DNA of 64,000 nucleotides from Actinomyces marmotae (GCF_013177295.1 NZ_CP053642.1:682001-746000); one strand, 5' to 3'. Counted from the stretch's first letter, positions 16,997 through 25,690 are shown. Program-made: numbers and translations. Notes: generated by a model not told the origin, from the letters alone.

Positions 16997-18012
16997 GCGG
17001 CATCGGCGTCACATGGGCCATCGCCGCCATGGGAGTCGCAGCAGGCGCTGCGGGCGCGGGGGCCGCCCCGGGCGCGGGGGCCGCCCCCGGCGCGGGGGCG
17101 ACCGCCAGCACGCCCGGCGCGGGCGGCCTCACCGACGTCTCACTGGGGCTGCTGGCCCTGCCCGCGGTCGAAGCGGTCCTCATGGGCCTGCTCGCCGGCC
17201 TCGCCGGCGCCCTGGCCCTGCTGTCCCGCCGCGTCTTCTTCACCGAGTCCCTCACCCACGCGACCTTCCCCGGGGCGATCCTCGGCGTCGTCGCCGCCAC
17301 CTGGATCGCTGGGGCGCTCGGGCACGGGCGCCCCGGGTTCGAGTTGCTGAGCGCCACGCTGCTCGTGGGCGCGGCCCTCATGTGCCTGCCCATGGCCGCG
17401 CTCATGCGCGCGCTGACCCGCGTGGAGGGGCTGGGGCCCCAGGCGGCCGCGGGCATCGTACTCACCATCGGTTTCGCCCTGGGTTACTTCCTGGCCAGTT
17501 GGTTCAAGCCCCTGCCGTTGAAGATCGACTCCTTCCTCACCGGCTCCGTGCTCAACGTGGGGCTCGTGGACGTGGCCGCCACGGGCGCGGTCCTGGCGGT
17601 GGCCGCGGCCGTGGTCGCCCTGACGGGCAGGGCCCTGGTCTTCCATGCCTTCGACCCGGTGGGCCATCGCGCGGCGGGCCTGAGCGCGGGCTGGGCTGAC
17701 GGCGCGGTGCTCGTCCTCATCACCGCCACCATCGTGGTGCTCGTGCCCGCCGTCGGCACCATCCTGCCCATCGCCCTCATCGCCGCCCCCGCGGCCGCGC
17801 TGGCGCCCTCGGCCCGCAGCGCGCGCGGGCTCCTCATCGGGGCTCCCCTGCTCGGCGCCGCGTGCGCGCTGGCCGGACTCGTGCTCGGCGTGGCGCTTCG
17901 GCTCTCCGTGGGAGGCATGATCGCCGCCGTCGCCGCCTCGGCCTACCTGGCGGCGGCCTGCTGGCGGGGGATCAGACGCAGATCCCCAGCGCGCCGCGCA
18001 GATCGGCCCTGA
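16993..18012 (+). CDS. Metal ABC transporter permease 2
   Basis: This is a second ABC-3 family permease, 339 aa, coupled to the first by an ATGA overlap. Conserved elements are RRVFFTESLTHATFPGAILG, KIDSFLTGSVLNVG, FDPVGHRAAGLSAG and VVLVPAVGTILPIALIAAPAA. An N-terminal Ala/Gly/Pro-rich stretch (about residues 15-45) precedes the first conserved helix. With permease 1 it could form a heterodimeric channel. Its last 41 bp overlap the 3' end of the convergent phosphomannomutase gene. Confidence 0.92.
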   Translation: MSGIGVTWAIAAMGVAAGAAGAGAAPGAGAAPGAGATASTPGAGGLTDVSLGLLALPAVEAVLMGLLAGLAGALALLSRRVFFTESLTHATFPGAILGVVAATWIAGALGHGRPGFELLSATLLVGAALMCLPMAALMRALTRVEGLGPQAAAGIVLTIGFALGYFLASWFKPLPLKIDSFLTGSVLNVGLVDVAATGAVLAVAAAVVALTGRALVFHAFDPVGHRAAGLSAGWADGAVLVLITATIVVLVPAVGTILPIALIAAPAAALAPSARSARGLLIGAPLLGAACALAGLVLGVALRLSVGGMIAAVAASAYLAAACWRGIRRRSPARRADRP

Positions 18013-19717
18013 TGACCGCCAGGCGCTCGGAGGCCGCGGTTCGGACGGCCGGGACCGGCTCGCCGTCGGGGATCTCCATGACGACCTCGCAGTAGCACTT
18101 GAGCTTGCTCTCGGTGCTCGAGGGGCGAAGGACGACGCGGTCGTCGGCGGCCGTCTTGATGATGATCCCGTCCGCGGGCGGCAGTTGCGCGCCATTGCCG
18201 TCGCTGGCCCCGTCCATGAGGTCGAAGACGTCCACCACGGGCGAGCCCGCCAGCTTCGCGGGGGCCCCTCCCTCGCGCAGGCGCCGCATGACGCCGTCGA
18301 TGACCCCCGCGTCGTCGGCGCGCGCGCTCATCTGGCAGGTCAGGTGCAGGCCGTGCCGCTGGGCGAGCCGGTCCAGGAGCGAGACCAGGGAGCGGCCCTG
18401 CGCCTTGAGGACCGAGGAGAGCAGGGCCATGCGCACCGCGGCGGCGATGCCGTCCTTGTCCCGCACGGAGGCGGGATCCACGCAGTAGCCCATCGCCTCC
18501 TCGTAGCCGAAGACGAGCCCGGGAACGCGACTGATCCAGGTGAAGCCCGTGGGGGTGATGCGGTGCGCCAGCCCGTGGTCCTGGGCGATCTTGCGCAGCA
18601 TCCGGCCTGAGGCGATGGAGGAGGCGAGCACGCCGGTGCCGGTGAAGGCCGCCAGCTCGGCCGCCTGCTCGCCCAGGAGGATCCCGACGGCGTCGCCCGT
18701 CAGCTGGCGCCAGCCGCCGGCCACGGTCTCATCGGGGACGGCCACGGAGCAGCGATCCGCGTCGGGGTCGAGGGCGATGGCCAGGTCCGCGCGCTCACGG
18801 CGGGCCAGGTCCAGCAGGAGGTCCATGGTGCCGGCCTCCTCGGGGTTGGGGATGGCTACCGTGGGGAATCCCGGATCCGGCTCGAACTGCTCGGGGACCA
18901 CGACGACGTCGTCGAAGCCCGCGCGGCGCAGCGCCTCGACGCAGATCCGACCGCCCACCCCGTGCATGGCGCTCAGGACGATTCGCAGGTCCGCGGCCGC
19001 GGTCGTCCTGGCGGCGGTCACCACGCGCTCGATGTACCCCTCGCGCAGCTCGGGTCCGATCAGTTCCCAGCCGGATTCCGCGCGGGGGATCGTCTCCAGG
19101 CTGCCCAGGGCGGTGATGGCCTCGCTAATCGCCGCGTCCTGCGGGGGAGCGATCTGGGCGCCGCGGTCCCAATCGTTGGTCGCCCGGCCGCCGAGGTAGA
19201 CCTTGAAACCGGAGTCCTGGGCGGGGTTGTGCGAGGCGGTGACCATGATGCCCGCGTCCGCGCCCAGCGCGCGCAGGGAGAAGGTCAGCAGCGGGGTGGG
19301 GCAGTGGGAGTCCATGAGGAGGGCCCGGCCCCCCGCGCCGGTGACCACGGCGGCGGCGTCTCGGGCGAAGACATCGGAGCAGTGGCGGGCGTCGTAGCCG
19401 ATGACGACGACGAAGCCGGCCCCGACCTCCTCGCGCAGATAGGCGCACAGGCCCGCCGTCGCGCGGATGACCACGGCCCGGTTCATCCTGCCCAGGCCGG
19501 GGCCGAGCCTGCCGCGCATGCCCGCGCTCCCGAAGGTCAGAGGGCCGGAGAAGGCCTCGGCGAGGGCGGCTGTGGCGGCGGGATCCCCCGCCTCGTGGCG
19601 GGCCAGGAGGCCGGCCAGTTCCTCGCGAGTGGTCTCATCGGGGTCCTCGGCGATCCACTGCGCGACGGTCGTACGGACAACTCCGGTGGTCGGGGCAACC
19701 TTGGGGGAGTGGGTCAT
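17972..19717 (-). CDS. Phosphomannomutase/phosphoglucomutase family
   Basis: This is an alpha-D-phosphohexomutase of 581 aa (PmmB-like). It contains the phosphoserine loop MVTASHNPAQDSG, the Mg-binding loop DPDADRCSVAV, the sugar-binding GYEEAMGYCVD, and the phosphate-binding RPSSTESKLKCY. It probably interconverts hexose 6- and 1-phosphates, feeding manC. A TACGGT hexamer lies 6 nt before ATG 19717 on this strand, so the mRNA is probably leaderless. The 3' end overlaps the metal permease gene by 41 bp, so convergent transcripts can pair. Confidence 0.93.
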   Translation of the reverse strand: MTHSPKVAPTTGVVRTTVAQWIAEDPDETTREELAGLLARHEAGDPAATAALAEAFSGPLTFGSAGMRGRLGPGLGRMNRAVVIRATAGLCAYLREEVGAGFVVVIGYDARHCSDVFARDAAAVVTGAGGRALLMDSHCPTPLLTFSLRALGADAGIMVTASHNPAQDSGFKVYLGGRATNDWDRGAQIAPPQDAAISEAITALGSLETIPRAESGWELIGPELREGYIERVVTAARTTAAADLRIVLSAMHGVGGRICVEALRRAGFDDVVVVPEQFEPDPGFPTVAIPNPEEAGTMDLLLDLARRERADLAIALDPDADRCSVAVPDETVAGGWRQLTGDAVGILLGEQAAELAAFTGTGVLASSIASGRMLRKIAQDHGLAHRITPTGFTWISRVPGLVFGYEEAMGYCVDPASVRDKDGIAAAVRMALLSSVLKAQGRSLVSLLDRLAQRHGLHLTCQMSARADDAGVIDGVMRRLREGGAPAKLAGSPVVDVFDLMDGASDGNGAQLPPADGIIIKTAADDRVVLRPSSTESKLKCYCEVVMEIPDGEPVPAVRTAASERLAVIRADLRGALGICV

Positions 19718-19868
19718 GACTTGACCGTACCGGTCGGATCCTTCTTTTAGCGGAGAAGGTGATGGCGTTCATGCGTGGCACCTCCCACAACATCTGATGT
19801 CGCAGGCCAGAGGCTGTGGCGCACCTGCGTCAGGGGGCTCGCCGTCCGCACGATGACACAATGCGGAC

Positions 19869-20621
19869 ATGACTGATCGCCAGACCTACCGCAAGGGCCC
19901 TGTCCTGCTGCGGGGGACGCAGATCCCCCGGCGGACCTCCGACGCGAGCCTGCTGTCCGCGACCGAGCGCGCCGACTGGCTCCACGCCGACCCCTGGCGG
20001 GTGCTGCGCATTCAGTCTGAGTTCGTCGAGGGCTTCGGCGCCCTGTCGGAGATCGGGCCCGCGATCAGCGTCTTCGGCTCGGCGCGCACGAAGCGGGACG
20101 ATCCCGCCTACCGCCTCGCCGAGGAGATCGCCGCGGGGCTGGTCCGCTCCGGCTACGGCGTCATCACCGGCGGCGGCCCGGGCATGATGGAGGCCGCCAA
20201 CAAGGGGGCCCATGAGGCCGGCGGCCTGTCCGTGGGACTCGGCATCGAGTTGCCCATGGAGCAATCCATGAACGAGTACGTCGACCTCGGCATCAACTTT
20301 CGCTACTTCTTCGCCCGCAAGACGATGTTCGTCAAGTACTCCGACGGATTCGTCGTCATGCCCGGCGGGTTCGGAACCCTTGACGAGCTCTTCGAGTCCA
20401 TCACACTGGTCCAGACCCGTAAGGTCGACTCCTTCCCCGTGGTGCTCGTCGGGCGGAAGTACTGGGGCGGGCTCGTCGACTGGATCCGCTCCTCGCTTCT
20501 GGGATCGGGCATGATCGCGCCGCAGGACCTCGACCTGCTGCGCGTTGTCGACACCGCTGCCGAGGCGGTCGAGTACGTGGTCGCGGGCGCCCAGAGGATC
20601 CGTCCCACGTCACCGGAATGA
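19869..20621 (+). CDS. LOG-family protein (TIGR00730 Rossmann-fold)
   Basis: The 250-aa protein carries the family signature PGGFGTLDELFE and the preceding GGGPGMMEAANKGA loop. Relatives hydrolyse cytokinin riboside 5'-monophosphates or other nucleoside monophosphates to base and ribose 5-phosphate. The N-terminal segment (KGPVLLRGTQIPRRTSDASL) is typical of the actinobacterial form. The start is ATG 19869; a CACAAT hexamer lies 6 nt upstream and no Shine-Dalgarno sequence is visible. Confidence 0.9.
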   Translation: MTDRQTYRKGPVLLRGTQIPRRTSDASLLSATERADWLHADPWRVLRIQSEFVEGFGALSEIGPAISVFGSARTKRDDPAYRLAEEIAAGLVRSGYGVITGGGPGMMEAANKGAHEAGGLSVGLGIELPMEQSMNEYVDLGINFRYFFARKTMFVKYSDGFVVMPGGFGTLDELFESITLVQTRKVDSFPVVLVGRKYWGGLVDWIRSSLLGSGMIAPQDLDLLRVVDTAAEAVEYVVAGAQRIRPTSPE

Positions 20622-20689
20622 GCCGGGCCCCGGACCATTAGCCCTGTGTCCTACTTATCGTGCTTATCGTGCCATCGAGCATCATGCCT

Positions 20690-20695
20690 TAGAAT
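20690..20695 (+). promoter_or_regulatory. -10 box of the DUF3117 gene
   Basis: TAGAAT at 20690-20695 is the best -10 hexamer in this A/T-richer intergenic stretch and would place the transcript start near 20702, leaving a leader of about 45 nt that contains the ribosome binding site. The -35 is unclear. Confidence 0.55.
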
Positions 20696-20746
20696 AAGAG
20701 GCAGCACCGCGGGCGGAGCCGCGTGAGCACGATGGAAGGGATGAAT

Positions 20747-20914
20747 ATGGCTGCCATGAAGCCCCGTACCGGGGACGGCCCCCTGGAGGTCGTCAAGGAG
20801 GGACGCGCCATCATCATGCGCATGCCCCTCGAGGGCGGCGGCCGCCTGGTCGTCGAGATCACCCCTGACGAGATCAAGGCCCTCAAAGACGCACTGGCCA
20901 CTGTCAAGGTCTGA
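20747..20914 (+). CDS. DUF3117 family small protein
   Basis: This 55-aa conserved actinobacterial protein contains MKPRTGDGPLEVVKEGR, then the hydrophobic RMPLEGGGRLVVEITPDE. I chose ATG 20747 (MAAMKPRT) because a GAAGGGA Shine-Dalgarno sequence lies 5 nt upstream and family members begin there; the open frame extends to 20723. Function is unknown. It is followed by a strong hairpin terminator. Confidence 0.88.
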   Translation: MAAMKPRTGDGPLEVVKEGRAIIMRMPLEGGGRLVVEITPDEIKALKDALATVKV

Positions 20915-21000
20915 CCCATACGCCCGGCGCCGAGCACCGGAACCGGCTGGCCGCTCGCCCATCCACCGTCGGAGGGGCCCAACGGCCGTCTCGCGCAGGA

Positions 21001-21033
21001 GAAGGACCGCTCCCGGATCGGGGCGGTCCTTCT
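21001..21033 (+). terminator. Rho-independent-like terminator after DUF3117
   Basis: The arms GAAGGACCGCTCC (21001-21013) and GGGGCGGTCCTTC (21020-21032) pair with one mismatch around CGGATC, followed by TTCC. It lies about 85 bp after the DUF3117 stop and immediately before repeat array B. Confidence 0.7.
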
Positions 21034-21050
21034 TCCGCCTCGCGCCGGCA

Positions 21051-21683
21051 GGTGCGCCTCGCCCCGGTAGGTGCGTGTTACCCCGACAGGTGCGCGTTAC
21101 CCCGAGCGGTGCTGTTTGCGCCGACAGGTGCGGGTAGGACGCACCAGTGGGTGTGGATGGCGCCTCTCGGTGCGATCCTGCTTCTGTCTCGTACGGCTCG
21201 GAGGTCGCGCCTCGTCCCGAGCGGTGCTGTTTGCGCCGACAGGTGCGCGTAGGACGCACCAGTGGGTGCGGATGGCGCCTCTCGGTGCGATCCTTCTTCT
21301 GTCTCGCGCGGCTCGGAGGTTGCGCCTCATCCTGAGTGGTGCGCGTTACTCCGACAGGTGCGCGTTACTCCGACAGGTGCGTGTAACCCCGACAGGTGCG
21401 CCTCGCCCTGAGCGGTGCTGTTTGCGCCGACAGGTGCGGGTAGGACGCACCAGTGGGTGCGGATGGCGCCTCTCGGGGCGGATGGCGCCTCTCGGTGCGA
21501 TCCTTCTTCTGTCTCGTACGGCTCGGAGGTCGCGCCTCATCCTGAGCTGTGCGCGTTACTCCGACAGGTGCGTGTTACCCCGAGCGGTGCTGTTTGCGCC
21601 GACAGGTGCGGGTAGGACGCACCAGTGGGTGTGGATGGCGCCTCTCGGGGCGGATGGCGCCTCTCGGTGCGATCCTGCTTCCG
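21051..21683 (+). repeat. 19-bp modular repeat array B (four composites)
   Basis: The array reads in 19-bp units from 21051 up to the O-methyltransferase stop. Head units are GGTGCGCGTTACCCCGAGC or GGTGCTGTTTGCGCCGACA; the hinge GGTGCGGGTAGGACGCACC is at 21127, 21433 and 21605, with a one-base variant at 21242. Arms are AGTGGGTGTGGATGGCGCC and TCTCGGGGCGGATGGCGCC, followed by TCTCGGTGCGATCCTGCTT and CTGTCTCGTACGGCTCGGA. A 20-bp junction unit resets the phase between composites. It sits between convergent genes and contains no gene. Confidence 0.9.
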
Positions 21684-21689
21684 CCGCCC

Positions 21690-22325
21690 TCAGCTCCGGC
21701 GCACGGCGACGAGCAACCCATCGCCCACGGGGAGCAGCGCCGTCAGGAGCCCGTCGGCGTCCCGCAGAGTCTTACCCAACTCTCGGGCGGCCACCGTCAC
21801 GGCGTCGCGGCGCGCGGGGTCGGCCACATGGTCGCGCCACAGCGCGTGGGTGATAACGAGCGACCCCCCGGCGCGCAGCATCCGCAAAGCGTCCTGGAGG
21901 AGGTCGGCGGCGTCCTGCGGGTCGACGTCGAGCACCACCATGTCGTAAGAGCCCGCCGCCATACGGGGCATGACGTCGGAGGCCCGACCCTGGATAATGC
22001 GCGTGCGGTGGCCGGAGTACCCGGCGGCGTCGAAGGCCCGTCGTGCCTCCCGCTGGAACTCGGCCTCGACGTCGATGGTCGTCAGCACGCCGTCGGCGCC
22101 CATGCCGGCCATGATCCAAAGTCCGGAGACCCCCGTGCCCGTACCGATCTCCGCCACAGACTTCGCGCCCGCGGCCGCGGCGAGCGCGCGCAGGGCCGCG
22201 CCGGTGGCCGGGGAGACCGGCGCGGTGCCGAGCTCGATGCCGCGCAGGCGGGCCTGGGAGGTTGCCTCGTCCTCGAAGGGGAACTCCTCGGTGTAGGACC
22301 AGGTCAGAGTCTTGTCCGCGCTCAC
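21690..22325 (-). CDS. SAM-dependent O-methyltransferase
   Basis: The 211-aa protein of methyltransferase family 3 (catechol/caffeoyl-CoA O-methyltransferase type) contains SVAEIGTGTGVSGLWI for S-adenosylmethionine binding, LTTIDVEAEFQREAR and MVVLDVDPQDAADLL. GTG 22325 (VSADKTL) was chosen because GAAGGGA lies 6 nt upstream and related mycobacterial proteins start alike; the open frame extends to 22376. It neighbours tatB, as Rv1220c does in Mycobacterium, but without sigE between them. The substrate is unknown. Confidence 0.88.
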   Translation of the reverse strand: MSADKTLTWSYTEEFPFEDEATSQARLRGIELGTAPVSPATGAALRALAAAAGAKSVAEIGTGTGVSGLWIMAGMGADGVLTTIDVEAEFQREARRAFDAAGYSGHRTRIIQGRASDVMPRMAAGSYDMVVLDVDPQDAADLLQDALRMLRAGGSLVITHALWRDHVADPARRDAVTVAARELGKTLRDADGLLTALLPVGDGLLVAVRRS

Positions 22326-22596
22326 AGTGAGTCCCTTCCATTGCGGTGAAGCATGCGCTCGAGATCGCCGCGACATCCGCGCGGCAACCGCATTGTCCCA
22401 GGACCATGGGGAATTCCTTGCCCGACCCGCCGTCGCGCGGACTGTGGCGCGTGGCGCGTGGCGCGCCGGGCCACGGCGGGCCGGGCCACGGCGGGTCGGG
22501 CCGCGCCGGGTCGGGCCGCGGCTCGCCGGGCCGAGGCGCGCTGAGCCGGGAGCTGGCGCATGAGGGCATCGCGGCCCAGCGCTCTATACTCGCCTC
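22326..22596. other. Divergent intergenic region between O-methyltransferase and tatB
   Basis: No gene is seen. Positions 22437-22560 are low-complexity GC-rich sequence with GGGCCACGGCG and GGGTCGGGCCGCG direct repeats. The tatB -10 box TATACT is at 22585-22590. In mycobacteria this interval holds sigE-rseA-htrA. Confidence 0.6.
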
Positions 22597-23526
22597 GTGC
22601 TGGGATTCTCCTCATCTGAGTTCGTAGTCTTCCTGCTGGTGGCCGTCGTGGTCATCGGCCCCCAGAGGCTGCCCGAGTACACCCGCAAACTCACCCAGAT
22701 GGTCCGCCAACTGCGCGTCTTTCTGGAGAGCACCAAGACCCAGATCGCCGAGGAGGTCGGCCCCGAGCTCGCCGACCTCGACCTGTCCAGCCTCGACCCG
22801 CGCCAGTACGACCCGCGCAAGATCGTGCGCGACGCCCTGGGCGAGGACCTCGACGCCATCAAGAAGGACCTCCAGTCGCCCTTCAAGGCGGTCAAGGACG
22901 CCGCCAAGGAGACCACCGACGCCATTGACGCCTCCGTCAAGGAGGCTCGGGACAAGGACCGGGCGAACTCCCTGGCCAACAAGATCGAGGAGAAGAAAGC
23001 CGAGGCCCTTGCCGCTGCCCGGGCCGCGAAGGAGGGCGAGGCCACCACTGCCGAGCTCCCACAGGTGGAAGCGTCCCAGGCCGATCCGGCGGCTGGCGCC
23101 GAGGAGAAGGACGAGGAGAAGGATGGGGCGGCGGTCGCGGAGGGCGGCTCCGACGGCCAGCCCAAGGCCGGTGGCGCTCCCGCGGATTCTGCGCCGGCCG
23201 AGGCCGGAGGCGCCGGAGCCAGCCTCAGTGAGCCGGGCGCGGAGGCGGCGCCGGCCCCGGAGCCGGCCGAGGTCGAGCCGGCGGTGGAGCCCACGCCTGC
23301 CGCTGTCACTGCTGATCCCGCCGCTGCGGAGCCCGTCGTCGTCGAGCCCGTCGCTGACCCGGTGACGGGGCCTGTGGCCGTGCCGGCCTCGCTGGTGGAG
23401 GAGCCCGTGGTCGCGTCGGCGGTCGCGCCCGGCGCGCCGCGCCCACTCTCACCGCGCGATATCGTGCGGGCCGCCAAGGCGGCCGCTCGGACCCGTGAGG
23501 CCGCGGCGTCAGCGCGCGTCGACTGA
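22597..23526 (+). CDS. tatB: Sec-independent (twin-arginine) translocase subunit TatB
   Basis: The 309-aa protein has a short N-terminal membrane helix (FVVFLLVAVVVIGPQRLPEY) with the conserved GP-x-RLP turn, then an amphipathic helix (TRKLTQMVRQLRVFLESTK) and a long charged region. The last 150 residues are an Ala/Pro/Glu-rich extension, longer than in most TatB proteins. TATACT at 22585-22590 lies 6 nt before the GTG, so the mRNA is probably leaderless. tatA and tatC are not nearby. Confidence 0.9.
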   Translation: MLGFSSSEFVVFLLVAVVVIGPQRLPEYTRKLTQMVRQLRVFLESTKTQIAEEVGPELADLDLSSLDPRQYDPRKIVRDALGEDLDAIKKDLQSPFKAVKDAAKETTDAIDASVKEARDKDRANSLANKIEEKKAEALAAARAAKEGEATTAELPQVEASQADPAAGAEEKDEEKDGAAVAEGGSDGQPKAGGAPADSAPAEAGGAGASLSEPGAEAAPAPEPAEVEPAVEPTPAAVTADPAAAEPVVVEPVADPVTGPVAVPASLVEEPVVASAVAPGAPRPLSPRDIVRAAKAAARTREAAASARVD

Positions 23527-23719
23527 GCCTCACCAGTCATTCGGCTGGGCGCCCCGTGGAACGGCGCGTCGACGCCGATCCTCCCCACCGATGGTCGCGC
23601 TGAGCGCCTTCGGGCGCGTTGTCACCCAGACCCGCAGTGCCTCCGGCCCAGCCATCAGTGCTGAATCCCCACGCGGGGTCCCGGCGCGCCCAGATCTGGT
23701 CGCGCTGCCCGCCCTCGAA

Positions 23720-23773
23720 CCGGTCTCGCTCCTGATATCGACCGGTCTCGCTCCTGATATCGACCGGTCTCGG
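23720..23773. repeat. 22-bp repeat family, locus 2 (two and a half units)
   Basis: Two identical 22-bp units, CCGGTCTCGCTCCTGATATC plus GA, at 23720 and 23742, are followed by CCGGTCTCGG at 23764. The palindromic core GACCGGTC and the inner GATATC are shared with the locus at 57371. It lies between the convergent genes tatB and mrp and may act in termination, but here there is no inverted second arm. Confidence 0.75.
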
Positions 23774-23790
23774 TGAGGGGCGCGGGGGCG

Positions 23791-24933
23791 TCAGGCGGGG
23801 GTGACGCCGAGGGGGCGCCCGGCCAGGCCCCGGGAGCGGTGGGACAGCCTACGCGCCACCGCCGAGAGCTCCTGGGCGGCAGGGGCGTCCGCGGGCGGGT
23901 GGCCACCCTCGCCGATGGTCGCGGGCACGCCGGTGTCGGAGCCCTCGCGCAGCTTGATGTCCAGGGGCAGCTGGGCGAGCAACGGCACGTCGTAGCCCAG
24001 CGTCTCGGTCAGGGAGGCGGCCACGGCCCGGCCGCCGCCGGAGCCGAAGATCTCCAGCCGAGAGCCGTCGGGCTGCGTCAAGTAGGACATATTCTCAATG
24101 ACGCCCACCACCCGCTGCTTGGTCTGGGTGGCGATGAGGCCCGTGCGCTCGGCCACCTCGGCCGCCGCCTGCTGGGGCGTGGTGACCACGAGGATCTCCG
24201 CGTTGGGCAGCAGTTGCGCCACGGAGATCGTCACATCCCCGGTGCCGGGGGGCAGATCGAGGAGGAGGACGTCGAGGTCCCCCCAGAAGACATCGGAGAG
24301 GAACTGCTGGACCGCGCGGTGCAGCATGGGGCCGCGCCACACCACGGGCTGCTTGTCATCGACGAACATGCCGATCGAGATGAGCTTCACGCCGTGCGCG
24401 ATGGGCGGGACGATCATGCCATCGAGCTGGGTGGGCACCTGCTCCGAGCCCAGCATCCGGGGGATGGAGAAGCCGTAGATGTCCGCGTCGACGACGCCAA
24501 CGCTCAGGCCCTGCGCGGCCATGGCGGCGGCGAGGTTGGCCGTCACCGAGGACTTACCGACGCCGCCCTTGCCGGAGGTGACCGCGTAGACGCGGGTGAG
24601 CGAGCCGGGCTGGGTGAAGGGGATGACGGGCTCCGCCGCCCCTCCGCGCAACTGGGAGCGTAGGGCGGCCCGCTGCTCATCGGTCATGACGCCCAGGCTC
24701 ACGCGCACATCGGTGACACCCTCGACGGCGCCGACCTCCCGGGTGGTGTCCTGGGTGATCGTGTCCTTGAGCGGGCAGCCGGCCACGGTGAGGAGCACGT
24801 GGACGCTCACGACGCCGTCGGGTGAGATCTCGAGGGAGTCCACCATTCCGAGCTCGGTGATGGGACGACGGATCTCAGGGTCGTGGACGCGGGCGAGCGC
24901 ATCGCGGACGGCCTCTTCAGTGGGCATCGGCAT
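23791..24933 (-). CDS. mrp: Mrp/ApbC-type iron-sulfur cluster carrier ATPase
   Basis: The 380-aa P-loop ATPase has an N-terminal MIP18/DUF59 domain (HDPEIRRPITELGMVD, then VAGCPLKDTI) and a deviant Walker A SGKGGVGKSSVTANLA, with LLLDLPPGTGD as Walker B region. It is thought to carry Fe-S clusters to apoproteins. The C-terminal CxxC of classical Mrp is missing: the region after ENMSYL reads TQPDGSRLEIFG. TAGGAT lies 6 nt upstream of ATG 24933, so translation is probably leaderless. It follows the MgtE-like/DUF1003 pair on the same strand. Confidence 0.92.
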   Translation of the reverse strand: MPMPTEEAVRDALARVHDPEIRRPITELGMVDSLEISPDGVVSVHVLLTVAGCPLKDTITQDTTREVGAVEGVTDVRVSLGVMTDEQRAALRSQLRGGAAEPVIPFTQPGSLTRVYAVTSGKGGVGKSSVTANLAAAMAAQGLSVGVVDADIYGFSIPRMLGSEQVPTQLDGMIVPPIAHGVKLISIGMFVDDKQPVVWRGPMLHRAVQQFLSDVFWGDLDVLLLDLPPGTGDVTISVAQLLPNAEILVVTTPQQAAAEVAERTGLIATQTKQRVVGVIENMSYLTQPDGSRLEIFGSGGGRAVAASLTETLGYDVPLLAQLPLDIKLREGSDTGVPATIGEGGHPPADAPAAQELSAVARRLSHRSRGLAGRPLGVTPA

Positions 24934-25099
24934 GCCCTCATCCTACGGGCTCGCCCTGGGGGCGCCATCCCCGGGCCGTCTGTGTCAGTTCGTGGCGGAT
25001 CGGGTGGCTCGTGGGGGCGCGGGGGCTCGCGGCGGAATGGGCGAGTTCGCGGGGGCTCGCGGCGGATCGGGGCGGGGTGAGTGCGAGCGCCGGGCCGGG

Positions 25100-25690
25100 T
25101 CAGGCCTCGTGGGCGGGGGAGGGTGTCTCGGCCAGTACGGGCGCCTCATCGCCCTCGGCGTGCTCGCCGTCGCCGAGCTCGGAGATCTCCTCGCGGATGG
25201 CGCGCTCCTCGGCGAGGATCTCTGAGAGCATGTCCCGCAGCTCGCCGCGCACGAAGTCACGGGTGGCGACGTCGTTCATCGCCAGGCGCAGCGCGGCGAT
25301 CTCCCGGGTGAGGTACTCGGTGTCTTCCAGGTTGCGCTCGGCGCGCTGGCGGTCCTGCTCGGCGGTGACGCGGTCGCGGTCGTCCTGGCGGTTCTGCGCC
25401 AGCAGGATGAGGGGGGCGGAGTAGGAGGCCTGGGTGGAGAAGGCCAGGTTGAGCAGGATGAACGGGTAGGGGTCCCAAGCCTTGGAGGCGCTCGCCAGGG
25501 CGATGTTCGCCACGATCCAGGCGATGACGAAGACCGTCATGTACAGGACGAACCTCGGCGAGCCCATGAAGCGAGCGGTGGCCTCCGCGAAGCGCCCGAA
25601 GGCGTCCGAGCGCGAGGAGCGGCGCGGGCGCAGTCCGCGCAGTCGGCGACCGCGCCCCGGGTCCAAGGGCTGGTCGAGCTGCTCAGGCAT
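25100..25690 (-). CDS. DUF1003 membrane protein
   Basis: The 196-aa protein has two membrane helices (VLYMTVFVIAWIVANIAL and PFILLNLAFSTQASYSAPLILLAQNRQ), the latter containing the DUF1003 signature, then a coiled-coil-like charged C-terminus. Its ATG overlaps the end of the upstream MgtE-like gene by 8 bp, so the two are translationally coupled. The function of the family is unknown; pairing with an MgtE-like protein and mrp is conserved in actinobacteria. Confidence 0.9.
   Translation of the reverse strand: MPEQLDQPLDPGRGRRLRGLRPRRSSRSDAFGRFAEATARFMGSPRFVLYMTVFVIAWIVANIALASASKAWDPYPFILLNLAFSTQASYSAPLILLAQNRQDDRDRVTAEQDRQRAERNLEDTEYLTREIAALRLAMNDVATRDFVRGELRDMLSEILAEERAIREEISELGDGEHAEGDEAPVLAETPSPAHEA

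Noticed and set aside
22437..22560. Coding region between the methyltransferase and tatB genes
   Set aside because: Short frames follow GC-rich direct repeats, have no start signals and no protein-like composition.
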